Source: Spirochaetales bacterium (GTDB taxonomy: Bacteria > Spirochaetota > Spirochaetia > SZUA-6 > DRHE01). Taken from it: a stretch of DNA of 7,069 nt. The position numbers were made by a program, and so were the translations under genes. This document shows positions 1 through 5,424 of the stretch, in pieces. The notes under the pieces are model-generated. The model made no database searches and had not been told where the DNA came from. It worked only from the letters and a program-made list of their open reading frames with translations. Location of the stretch: contig JAFGFV010000100.1 in the NCBI GenBank assembly GCA_016930895.1, forward strand, positions 1-7,069, in the 5' to 3' direction. The first letter of the stretch is position 1. Each line of letters starts with the position of its first letter.

Positions 1-1
1 C

Positions 2-199
2 ATCATGGCCGGCCTGTACCTGACCGAGCTCGCGCGGCGGACTCCCGACCACCGCGAGCGCCTCGAGGGGTACGGATGGTCGCTGGTCCTGCAGGGCGGG
101 TTTCTGCTGAGTTTCGACCTGGTGGCCTACCTGTTCCAGCGACGCAGCCGCGCGCTCGTCCGGCAGTCTCTCGCACCTGCGGCCGAGCGGGCCGAGTGA
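2..199 (+). CDS. C-terminal end of an unrecognised, probably membrane-associated protein (5' partial)
   Basis: The frame is open from the left edge of the window (codon 2-4 is ATC) to TGA at 197-199, so the gene almost certainly starts upstream; the ATG at position 5 has no visible upstream context. About 65 residues are visible. A hydrophobic stretch at residues 25-44, counted from that Met (SLVLQGGFLLSFDLVAYLF), looks like one membrane segment, with an Asp in the middle. It is followed by an Arg-rich tail (QRRSRALVRQ), which by the positive-inside rule would be cytoplasmic. I do not recognise the family. It ends 81 bases before the flavodoxin-like gene and reads in the same direction, so the two could be co-transcribed, but nothing shows a shared function. 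Confidence 0.5.
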   Translation: MMAGLYLTELARRTPDHRERLEGYGWSLVLQGGFLLSFDLVAYLFQRRSRALVRQSLAPAAERAE

Positions 200-280
200 G
201 TCACGGGCGCGCGGAGCGCTCGCCTTCGGGCAAGGGGGAACACCCTCGTTCCGATTACAAAGGAGAAAAAGGAGCAGAGA

Positions 281-760
281 ATGAAGATCCAGTACGTACA
301 CGCCTCAAAGTTTGGCAACGGGGTCATGGTCGCGGAGGAGTTCCAGAGACTGATGGCCGCGAAGGGCGTCACGGTCGATGTACATCACGTCCGGGAGGTG
401 AACGCCAAGGAGCTGCCGCCGGCCGACCTGTACCTGTTCAGCTCGCCGGGGCGGATCGGCAAGCCGATCGGAGGCATGCGGCGCTTCGTGAGGAACGTGA
501 ACCTTCCCGCCGGCACGCGTTACGCGCTCCTGACCACCGAGGGAGCTCCGCAGCCGGACGCCAAGACCGGGCGGATGCCCACCGAGGAGGAGATGGCGCG
601 GTGGCAGCGCGTTCGCCCCATCATGAACCAGGCACTGGAGGGCAAGGGTCTCGTCAAGGTGGCTGAGGACAAGGTCCTGGTGACCGGGCTCAAGGGGCCG
701 CTGGAAGAGGGCTGGCAGACCAAGGTGGCGGCATTCGTGGACGGGATCCCGAGCATCTAG
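281..760 (+). CDS. Flavodoxin-like protein (FMN-binding electron carrier fold)
   Basis: A 159-residue protein with the size and layout of a short-chain flavodoxin. The N-terminal beta strand MKIQYVHAS runs into S9-K-F-G-N-G14, which matches the phosphate-binding loop of flavodoxins (T/S-x-x-G-N-x). It is followed by helix VMVAEEFQRLM. A second strand and loop, DLYLFSSPGRIGK at residues 49-61, and a third strand and loop, YALLTTEGAP at 81-90, sit where the two loops flanking the flavin ring are expected. No signal peptide or membrane segment is visible, so it should be cytoplasmic. The start is supported by AAAGGAG repeats in 259-273 just upstream of ATG 281. The stop is TAG, used here as an ordinary terminator. 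Flavodoxins carry low-potential electrons. Corrinoid methyltransfer systems need such electrons for reactivation, but whether this protein serves the operon 1.1 kb downstream is only an inference. It could equally be a flavodoxin-fold protein of other function. Confidence 0.8.
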   Translation: MKIQYVHASKFGNGVMVAEEFQRLMAAKGVTVDVHHVREVNAKELPPADLYLFSSPGRIGKPIGGMRRFVRNVNLPAGTRYALLTTEGAPQPDAKTGRMPTEEEMARWQRVRPIMNQALEGKGLVKVAEDKVLVTGLKGPLEEGWQTKVAAFVDGIPSI

Positions 761-764
761 CCGT

Positions 765-792
765 CGGGAGTTCCGTCCCTCCCGTCTCTCCG
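765..792 (+). terminator. Weak terminator-like hairpin after the flavodoxin-like gene
   Basis: CGGGAG at 765-770 can pair with CTCCCG at 779-784 across an 8-base loop, starting 5 bases after the TAG stop of the flavodoxin-like gene. The following bases (TCTCTCC) are pyrimidine-rich but are not a real T tract, so this is a weak intrinsic terminator at best. Confidence 0.3.
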
Positions 793-949
793 TGCGCTGG
801 ATGGGCCGCCGCGGGGCCCGGCTGAGCAGGCACCTAACGGGCCAAAACCGCCGCAGGCTGGCCGAAGCGGACGCCCTCTGCGGCGAACTCCGGGTCCGCC
901 TCGGAGCGGAGCCGGCGGAGACCTCTCCAGGCACACTGAACGCCGGTCT
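793..949. other. Intergenic GC-rich stretch, no supported gene; ends in an imperfect hairpin
   Basis: No convincing coding sequence is seen. A 66-codon + strand frame opens with GTG at 792, but it lacks a ribosome binding site and any recognisable motif. The right end holds an imperfect stem: 914-923 (GGCGGAGACC) can pair with 945-950 plus 955-958, with a 4-base bulge and a 21-base loop. This sits at the 3' edge of the minus-strand remnant that follows and could be a transcript end or an old element boundary. No T tract follows it on either strand. Confidence 0.3.
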
Positions 950-1300
950 CTATCCGCCACCGACCAGGCGGCTCAAGAGAAGCTCCAGGTAGGTCTCTGC
1001 CTCCTGGGTCTCAATGCTGGTCCCGGGCAACGAAAAGCTGGGGATGATCGCATGGGTGACCCTGCAGTTGCCGCAGATGCACCGCAGGACATGAAGCCGC
1101 TGGGCGTAGTAGTATTTCCAGTAGCAGGCGTGCCTTCCCAGAACTCCGACCGCTTGGCAGGCTGGACAAGGGGAGCAGGAAAACAGAACGCCAAACTCGC
1201 TATGGACTGTCTCGAAGTCGTAGACGTCCCTCTCGACGTAGAGTATGATGATACCCGAGTTCTTGAGAGCGGGACGATTACAGTTTTTCTTCAACTTCAC
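950..1300 (-). pseudogene. Truncated DUF6431-like zinc-ribbon protein (probable remnant)
   Basis: A minus-strand frame of 116 codons opens with GTG at 1298-1300. It contains a clear zinc-ribbon pattern: CPAC, then about 20 residues including HACYWKYYYAQRLHVLRC, then CICGNC, followed by RVTHAIIPSFSLPGTS. From memory, this order (CPxC, His-Ala-Cys-Tyr-Trp-Lys, CxxC, then 'THA-IP-FSLPGTSI') is typical of DUF6431-type proteins found in several copies in Desulfotomaculum-like Clostridia and often near mobile DNA. After the conserved core the frame ends within about 20 residues (LELLLSRLVGGG), where I would expect a longer C-terminal helix-turn-helix part. No ribosome binding site precedes the GTG. 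I read it as a truncated, probably non-functional copy. The overlapping + strand frames lack motifs and look like antisense shadows. Confidence 0.5.
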
Positions 1301-1309
1301 GCCGGGACT

Positions 1310-1507
1310 CTACACTTGGCTCCTGTCCGTGATATCCAGGGCGAATGTAACCGATTTGGCGGTAAAGTCGGCGGAAGCGATCCATATGGGGAATCCGACA
1401 TCGGTGCTGACGACCTTCGCCCTTTGACCTAGAAAAGGCTCCGCGGCTCGCGGTCCGATCACCCCCCCTCCGGTCAGGAAGACCACTCTTTCGCTGAAGT
1501 CGAGCAT
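1310..1507 (-). pseudogene. Remnant possibly derived from the C-terminus of an actin-like (ParM-type) ATPase
   Basis: A minus-strand frame of 65 codons starts at ATG 1507 and stops at TAG (1312-1310), 9 bases before the next minus-strand frame. The sequence ERVVFLTGGGVIGP followed by FLGQRAKVV and a GFPIWIASADF stretch resembles the second phosphate-binding Gly-Gly-Gly turn and the end of actin-like plasmid-segregation ATPases (LTGGGA, then a 'p-x-x-AN-x-G-y' stretch). That is a weak, by-eye match. Such proteins are normally over 300 residues, so only a C-terminal piece would be left. The frame stays open upstream only to about 1577, where an in-frame TAA lies. There is no good ribosome binding site. 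It could instead be an unrelated small ORF. Confidence 0.25.
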
Positions 1508-1572
1508 CTTTGTATTCGTTGCGCCCCCGCCTTCCTGCCGGTCAGCCCTCGTGTTGACCGACGACAGCCCCC

Positions 1573-1602
1573 ATTAGGGTACACACGGGACGGGAATGTC
1601 AA
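1573..1602 (-). promoter_or_regulatory. Candidate leftward sigma70-type promoter
   Basis: Read on the minus strand there is a perfect TTGACA at 1602-1597, then an 18-base spacer, then CCTAAT at 1578-1573 (4 of 6 matches to TATAAT). It points toward the minus-strand remnants at 1507 and 1300. Its -35 box is one arm of the inverted repeat described separately. Prediction by eye only. Confidence 0.25.
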
Positions 1603-1651
1603 ACCGGCAATTCCAACTATCGAAATCAGCAGAAATCAGCAGGGTTTGACA
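1597..1651. repeat. Perfect 9-bp inverted repeat over two divergent -35 boxes
   Basis: TGTCAAACC at 1597-1605 and GGTTTGACA at 1643-1651 are exact reverse complements, separated by 37 bases. Each arm contains a perfect TTGACA, one on each strand, so the repeat lies over the -35 positions of two divergent candidate promoters. It could be a paired operator, an element end, or mirrored promoter sequences. The sequence alone does not decide. Confidence 0.5.
1622..1641 (+). repeat. Tandem 10-bp direct repeat GAAATCAGCA x2
   Basis: GAAATCAGCA occurs twice back to back (1622-1631 and 1632-1641), immediately before the rightward TTGACA box at 1646. Its position just upstream of a -35 box fits a regulator-binding site, but two copies are few and slippage is an alternative. 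Confidence 0.6.
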
Positions 1652-1674
1652 CCGCCGTTGCGATATGGTACATA
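1646..1674 (+). promoter_or_regulatory. Candidate rightward sigma70-type promoter upstream of the methyltransferase operon
   Basis: A perfect TTGACA at 1646-1651 is followed, after 17 bases, by TACATA at 1669-1674 (3 of 6 matches to TATAAT). It is the best promoter candidate before the corrinoid protein gene and would give an untranslated leader of roughly 220 bases. The -10 box is poor, so confidence is limited. Confidence 0.35.
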
Positions 1675-1683
1675 TGCTCTCAC

Positions 1684-1758
1684 ATGATCAAGATGAACCA
1701 AAATCCGCTGTACCTCCAGGACTACTTTCTGGCCTGGTATCCGAAGTGGTTCCCCTAA
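1684..1758 (+). CDS. Possible 24-residue micro-ORF, or remnant of a longer gene's N-terminus
   Basis: ATG 1684 to TAA 1756-1758 encodes 24 residues, rich in aromatic residues (includes NPLYLQDYFLAWYPKWF). It starts about 10 bases after the candidate -10 box, so a transcript from that promoter would be nearly leaderless. No ribosome binding site is visible. The start-proximal position and the amphipathic, aromatic composition would suit either a leader peptide or the leftover N-terminus of a transposase. I do not recognise a family and cannot show that it is translated. Confidence 0.2.
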   Translation: MIKMNQNPLYLQDYFLAWYPKWFP

Positions 1759-1802
1759 TCCCGACTCTCATCCCGTAGAGGCTGGTAGTCAGCAATTTGA
1801 GG

Positions 1803-1871
1803 GTCGCTCGCCTGTTGAGCATCCGAGGCTTGTCAACTTGAAACCCCAACGATCCGATGCAGGCAAGCGAC
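1803..1871 (+). promoter_or_regulatory. Long inverted repeat in the leader of the corrinoid operon
   Basis: GTCGCTCGCCTG (1803-1814) and CAGGCAAGCGAC (1860-1871) are reverse complements with one mismatch in 12, around a 45-base loop. The loop has an inner pairing option, GTTGA 1814-1818 with TCAAC 1833-1837. The structure ends 15 bases before the ribosome binding site of the corrinoid protein gene. No T tract follows, so it is not a plain terminator, and no cobalamin-riboswitch B12 box (GCCACTG type) was found around it. It could be a regulatory RNA fold or the site of a DNA-binding protein. Confidence 0.35.
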
Positions 1872-1902
1872 GGGACAAGACCAAAACGAGGAGATGAAGA
1901 GT

Positions 1903-2556
1903 ATGAACATCTTCGAGCAGATCGTCGAAGCCACAGTGGCCGGAGACCGGGAGCGCTGCGTGGCTCTGGCCCGGGAGGTCCTGGACCGCGGAACGGATCC
2001 GCTGCAGGCCATCGAGCAAGGATACACAAAGGGAATGGCGATCGTCGGGGAAAAGTTCTCCAGGATGGAGTACTACCTGCCCGAGCTGATCCGGTGCGCC
2101 GATGCCATGAAGGCGGCCATGGATGTGCTGAAGCCCCACCTGGGGAAGAACCAGGAGGGCGGCGTTCAGGGCAGCGTGGTGATCGGCACGATCCAGGGGG
2201 ACCTCCACGACCTGGGCAAGAACATCGTTAAAACCATGCTCCAGGCGGCGGGTCTCACCGTCCACGATTTGGGCTGCGATGTCCAGGTGCGTACCTACAT
2301 TGACAAGGCGGAAGAGCTGGGTGCGGAGGTGATCGCCGCTTCGGCGATCCTCACCACGACCATGGCTTACATGCCGGACCTGGTGAACCTGCTGGCCGAT
2401 ATGAACCTGCAGGAGCGCTTCAAAGTCATGATCGGGGGCGCTCCGGTCACTCCGGAGTACGCCAGGGAAGCCGGGGCGGACGGCTACGGAGCGAACGCCG
2501 CAGAGGCGGTAGAGACGGCCAAACGCCTAGTGCAGTCCAAGAAAGGGGGGAATTAG
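1903..2556 (+). CDS. Cobalamin-binding methyl carrier protein (corrinoid protein of a methylamine-type methyltransferase system)
   Basis: About 217 residues, the usual size of MtmC/MtbC/MttC-type corrinoid proteins, which carry the methyl group on cobalt between two methyltransferases in the cytoplasm. Numbering from the upstream ATG 1894, residues 5-85 form the helical cap domain (EQGYTKGMAIVGEKF, then YYLPELIRCADAM). Residues 93-215 form the Rossmann-like cobalamin domain. The base-off/His-on signature is GDLHDLGKN, with D103, H105 (cobalt ligand) and G108 matching DxHxxG. SAILTTT (150-156) and IGGAPVT (180-186) match the nucleotide-loop SxL and GG motifs. I chose ATG 1903 because GAGGAG (1888-1893) lies 9 bases before it; for ATG 1894 the same motif would touch the start codon. 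The stop TAG at 2554-2556 is one base before the next ATG, so translation is probably coupled. It is the only carrier visible and probably serves both intact methyltransferases downstream. Which amine it belongs to cannot be told from the carrier. Confidence 0.95.
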   Translation: MNIFEQIVEATVAGDRERCVALAREVLDRGTDPLQAIEQGYTKGMAIVGEKFSRMEYYLPELIRCADAMKAAMDVLKPHLGKNQEGGVQGSVVIGTIQGDLHDLGKNIVKTMLQAAGLTVHDLGCDVQVRTYIDKAEELGAEVIAASAILTTTMAYMPDLVNLLADMNLQERFKVMIGGAPVTPEYAREAGADGYGANAAEAVETAKRLVQSKKGGN

Positions 2557-2557
2557 G

Positions 2558-3934
2558 ATGATCGGTTTTTGGGACGTGTACAAACGCAGTGAGAGCGGAC
2601 CGTTTATCAAGGAACAGGAGTTCGACAAACAGCTCGGAACCGTGGCCAACCGGCTGGTGCAGAAGCACGGCATCCGCTTCGACCGGGAACAGGTCATCCC
2701 CTCGGATGACGGTCTGGCCGACAAGGTGTACGAGGCCGCTTTGGAGTTGTTCCTGGAGCTGGGGATCTACTGCCGGGACTCGAGCCGCCTGATCCGGTTC
2801 AGCCCGGAGGAGGTCCAGTGGGCCTTGAAGCACGCCCCGATCACCGTAACCTACGGCCAGGGACCGGATACCCGGGTCATGCGGCACCGCAAGGTGGAAG
2901 ACACCCTGCCACCGTTTTGCCTCAACACCCCGGTGGGCTGCACCGTGGCGGAGGAACGTTTCGTGGCCATGGTGCAGAGCTACGCCCAGGAGCCGCTGAG
3001 CGACACCTTCTCCAGCGCCTTCAGCCAGACCGTGGGGGGGCGGCCGATCAAGTCCGGCACGCCCCAGGAGGTGGAGGCGGCGATCTGGAACGTGGTCAAG
3101 CTGCGCGAGGCGGCCCGGGCCGCCGGGCGTCCCCTGATCGGCATCCACAACCTCATCTCCAACGCGGAGAAGACCGACGCCACCCTGGCGGCGATCCAGG
3201 AGGAGTTCGGCGCCCATCCGAACGACGGACTGGCCGTGGCGGCCATCGCCGAGATGAAGGCGGATTACGAGCGCATGAAGAAAGTGGTTTTTCTGGACCA
3301 CAAGGGCTACAACCGCTACGGGTTGTACGGGCCGATCATGGGCGGCTACGCCGGAGGGCCGGAGGCCACGGCGATCGTGCACGTGGCCCATCATTTCCTG
3401 GGCCTCTTGGCCTTCGGCGCCCAGTGGCACGACGGGTTCCCCCTGCACCTGATGCAGGGCTGCAACTCCACCCGCGACCTGCTGTGGCTGATCAGCGTCA
3501 CCGGCCAGGCCCTGGCCCGCAACACCCACCTGCTGATCGGGGTCAGCCCCTTTACCGCGGCCGGTCCCTGCACCGAGATGGTCGTGCAGGAGATCGCCGC
3601 CGTGGTCCTGGCCGCCACGGTGTCCGGACTTCACCTCAACCTGGTGGCGGTGGCCCGGAACAAGCTTCCCGAGCGCTCCAGCGGCATGGAAGCCCGGATC
3701 GGGGCGGAGACGGCTCACCTGATCGCCGGACAGGGAGTTTCCCGAACGAAAGCCAATGAGATCGTGATGAAGATCTTGGGCGAGTACGAGAGCCGCATCC
3801 CGGAAGCTCCCCAGGGAAAGCGCTTCGACGAATGCTACGACCTGAAAACGGTCCGGCCCACCCAGGAATATCTGGATGTGTACGACCGGGTCAAGGAGCA
3901 GCTCACGAAGTTCGGATTGGAGTACGGGGACTGA
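2558..3934 (+). CDS. mtmB: MtmB-family (monomethylamine:corrinoid methyltransferase-like) protein lacking pyrrolysine
   Basis: 458 residues, the same length as Methanosarcina MtmB, and co-linear with it from my memory of that sequence: ALELFLELGIYCRDSSRLI near residue 61, AARAAGRPLIG near 185, PIMGGYAGGPEAT at 259-271, NSTRDLLWLI at 303-312, AAGPCTEM at 334-341, SSGMEARIGAE at 374-384, and a C-terminus with APQGKRFDECYDLKTV and PTQEY at 417-438. The family transfers the methyl of monomethylamine to a Co(I) corrinoid protein through a pyrrolysine read from an in-frame UAG. Here there is no in-frame TAG, and the Pyl202 position aligns by eye to H197 (codon CAC 3146-3148). MtmB E229, E259 and Q333, which line the Pyl site, align to A226, L256 and S330. 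The symbol is therefore family-level only, and the true substrate is unknown. The gene begins one base after the corrinoid protein stop, with GGGGGG (2545-2550) as ribosome binding site. I infer it methylates that carrier. Confidence 0.9.
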   Translation: MIGFWDVYKRSESGPFIKEQEFDKQLGTVANRLVQKHGIRFDREQVIPSDDGLADKVYEAALELFLELGIYCRDSSRLIRFSPEEVQWALKHAPITVTYGQGPDTRVMRHRKVEDTLPPFCLNTPVGCTVAEERFVAMVQSYAQEPLSDTFSSAFSQTVGGRPIKSGTPQEVEAAIWNVVKLREAARAAGRPLIGIHNLISNAEKTDATLAAIQEEFGAHPNDGLAVAAIAEMKADYERMKKVVFLDHKGYNRYGLYGPIMGGYAGGPEATAIVHVAHHFLGLLAFGAQWHDGFPLHLMQGCNSTRDLLWLISVTGQALARNTHLLIGVSPFTAAGPCTEMVVQEIAAVVLAATVSGLHLNLVAVARNKLPERSSGMEARIGAETAHLIAGQGVSRTKANEIVMKILGEYESRIPEAPQGKRFDECYDLKTVRPTQEYLDVYDRVKEQLTKFGLEYGD

Positions 3935-3978
3935 GCAGGAAACCTGACGGCAAGATAGATCACACAGGAGGAACAGCG

Positions 3979-5397
3979 ATGACCGCATCCAACCTGGAGC
4001 ATAAGCCCAACCTCGATTACCTGTCTAAGGCTCAAGTGGGGCGGATCCACGCGGCCAGCCTGGAAATCCTGGAGCGGGTCGGGGCCCTGATCGACGAGGA
4101 ACGCTCCGCAGCGCTCCTGCGCAAGGCGGGGGTCAAGCAGGGCGAGGCGGGAACCTTCCACATACCGCCCAAGCTGGTGGAGTGGGCCGTCTCGGTCGCC
4201 CCGAAACGGATCGTCCTGTACGACCGCAATGCCCGGCCCGCCCTGTCCTTGGAGCTTGGCCAGGTGTACTACGGCCCGGGATCGGACTGCCTGTTCATCC
4301 TGGATCACCGCACGGGCGCGCGGCGGCATGCGAATCTGGAGGATGTCGATGAGGCGATCCGCTTGGCCGACGCACTGCCCAACATCGACTTCCTCATGTC
4401 TGCGCTTCTTCCTTCCGACGTGAGCCCGGAAGCGGCCAATCGCCTGCAGATGCGCTCGATGATCCAGAACAGCACCAAGCCGATCGTGTTCGTCACCAAT
4501 GACTTCGAAAGCTGTATAGACGTAGTGCAGGCTGCGGAAGCGGTTGCCGGGGGACCGGAGCAGCACCGGAGCAAACCCTACGGCTGCTGCTACATCAACG
4601 TGACCGCCCCCCTTCGCCACAACGCGGACTCCCTGCAGAAGGTGCTGTACCTGGCGGAAAAGGGGTTGCCCACGACCTACACGCCGATGGTGCTGCGGGG
4701 AGTGAGCGGTCCGGTGACCAGCGCTGGGGCGGTAGCCCTGGCCAACGCCGGAGAGTTGGTCGGCCTGGTCCTGGCGCAGCTCCAGCGGGAGGGAGCACCG
4801 ATCATCCACAGCGGCGGCTACGGGGACGTGTTCGACATGCGCACCACCACCGGAGCCTACACCGGCCCGGAGAGCTACGGCGTGCGCACAGCCATGGGCG
4901 CCTACTACGGGCTGCCCACCTTGGGCCTGGGAGGATCGAGCGATTCGAAGCTTCCGGACGAACAGGCGGCCGTGGAAGCATCACTCACCCTGCTGTTCGA
5001 AACCCTGGGCCAAGCCACCCTGGTCCACGACGTGGGCTACATGGAGAGCGGAAAGTGCTACTCTCTGGAGATGATGGCCATCTGCGACGAGGTGATCGGC
5101 TACATCCGCCGCTACGCTCGAGGCATCGAGGTCAACAAAGAAACCCTGGCTCTGGACCTGATCGCCGAGCTCGGTCCGGAGGGAGACTACCTGTCCAGCG
5201 AGCACACGGTGAACCACTACCGGGAGACCTGGTATCCCCGCCTGTTCAACCGCAACCACTTCGACGGCTGGCTGGCCGAGGACGGCCAGACTCTAAGGGA
5301 GCGAACGAAACAGCGGGTGGAGGAGATCCTCGGCAGCCACAAACCGGAGCCGCTGGATCAGAAGATCCGGCGGGAAATCGAAAAAATCCTGGGTTAA
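3979..5397 (+). CDS. mttB: MttB-superfamily methyltransferase without pyrrolysine (trimethylamine / quaternary-amine methyltransferase family)
   Basis: 472 residues, close to the 470-500 usual for the family. The N-terminal motif IHAASLEILERVGALIDEE (residues 23-41) is typical. The middle GLGGSSDSK-PDEQ block (316-329) is where I believe the Pyl of Methanosarcina MttB lies; here it is all sense codons and no TAG interrupts the frame. The C-terminal LVHDVGYMESG (348-358) and NHYRETWYPRLFNR stretch are also characteristic. The frame extends upstream to 3832, but ATG 3979 is chosen for its AGGAGG at 3966-3971, spaced 7 bases, and because family similarity begins there. Pyl-free members that have been characterised demethylate glycine betaine, proline betaine, carnitine or gamma-butyrobetaine and pass the methyl to a corrinoid protein. 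The substrate here cannot be assigned. It lies 44 bases after the MtmB-like gene in the same operon. The symbol is family-level. Confidence 0.92.
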   Translation: MTASNLEHKPNLDYLSKAQVGRIHAASLEILERVGALIDEERSAALLRKAGVKQGEAGTFHIPPKLVEWAVSVAPKRIVLYDRNARPALSLELGQVYYGPGSDCLFILDHRTGARRHANLEDVDEAIRLADALPNIDFLMSALLPSDVSPEAANRLQMRSMIQNSTKPIVFVTNDFESCIDVVQAAEAVAGGPEQHRSKPYGCCYINVTAPLRHNADSLQKVLYLAEKGLPTTYTPMVLRGVSGPVTSAGAVALANAGELVGLVLAQLQREGAPIIHSGGYGDVFDMRTTTGAYTGPESYGVRTAMGAYYGLPTLGLGGSSDSKLPDEQAAVEASLTLLFETLGQATLVHDVGYMESGKCYSLEMMAICDEVIGYIRRYARGIEVNKETLALDLIAELGPEGDYLSSEHTVNHYRETWYPRLFNRNHFDGWLAEDGQTLRERTKQRVEEILGSHKPEPLDQKIRREIEKILG

Positions 5398-5410
5398 CCG
5401 GAGCAGGATC

Positions 5411-5424
5411 AGGAGGTTGCCCTG
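5411..5424 (+). promoter_or_regulatory. Ribosome binding site that favours a CTG start for the broken oxidoreductase gene
   Basis: A perfect AGGAGG at 5411-5416 lies 14 bases after the TAA of the MttB-like gene. The only start-like codon at normal distance in the coding frame is CTG 5422-5424 (5 bases away); the first conventional in-frame start, GTG 5437, is 20 bases away. TTG 5417 is in another frame that stops within a few codons. So the ancestral gene may have begun with CTG, or its start codon has mutated. Confidence 0.45.

Noticed and set aside
792..992. 66-codon + strand ORF starting with GTG
   Set aside because: No ribosome binding site, no recognisable family, and it overlaps the minus-strand remnant.
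1052..1432. 126-codon + strand frame over the DUF6431-like remnant
   Set aside because: The opposite strand carries a recognisable Cys-rich zinc-ribbon pattern. This frame has no motif and no ribosome binding site.
1640..1893. Cobalamin riboswitch upstream of the corrinoid gene
   Set aside because: I looked for a GCCACTG-type B12 box and the associated pairing and did not find them. The GCCACAGTGGCC palindrome at 1931-1942 is inside the coding sequence.
3832..3978. N-terminal extension of the MttB-like gene to an upstream ATG
   Set aside because: It overlaps the conserved end of the MtmB-like gene in another frame, and its translation lacks family similarity. ATG 3979 has an AGGAGG at ideal distance.
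2447..3988. Long 513-codon minus-strand open frame
   Set aside because: It lies opposite the MtmB-like gene. Its His/Gly/Asp-rich sequence is typical of an antisense shadow of GC-rich coding DNA and shows no domain.
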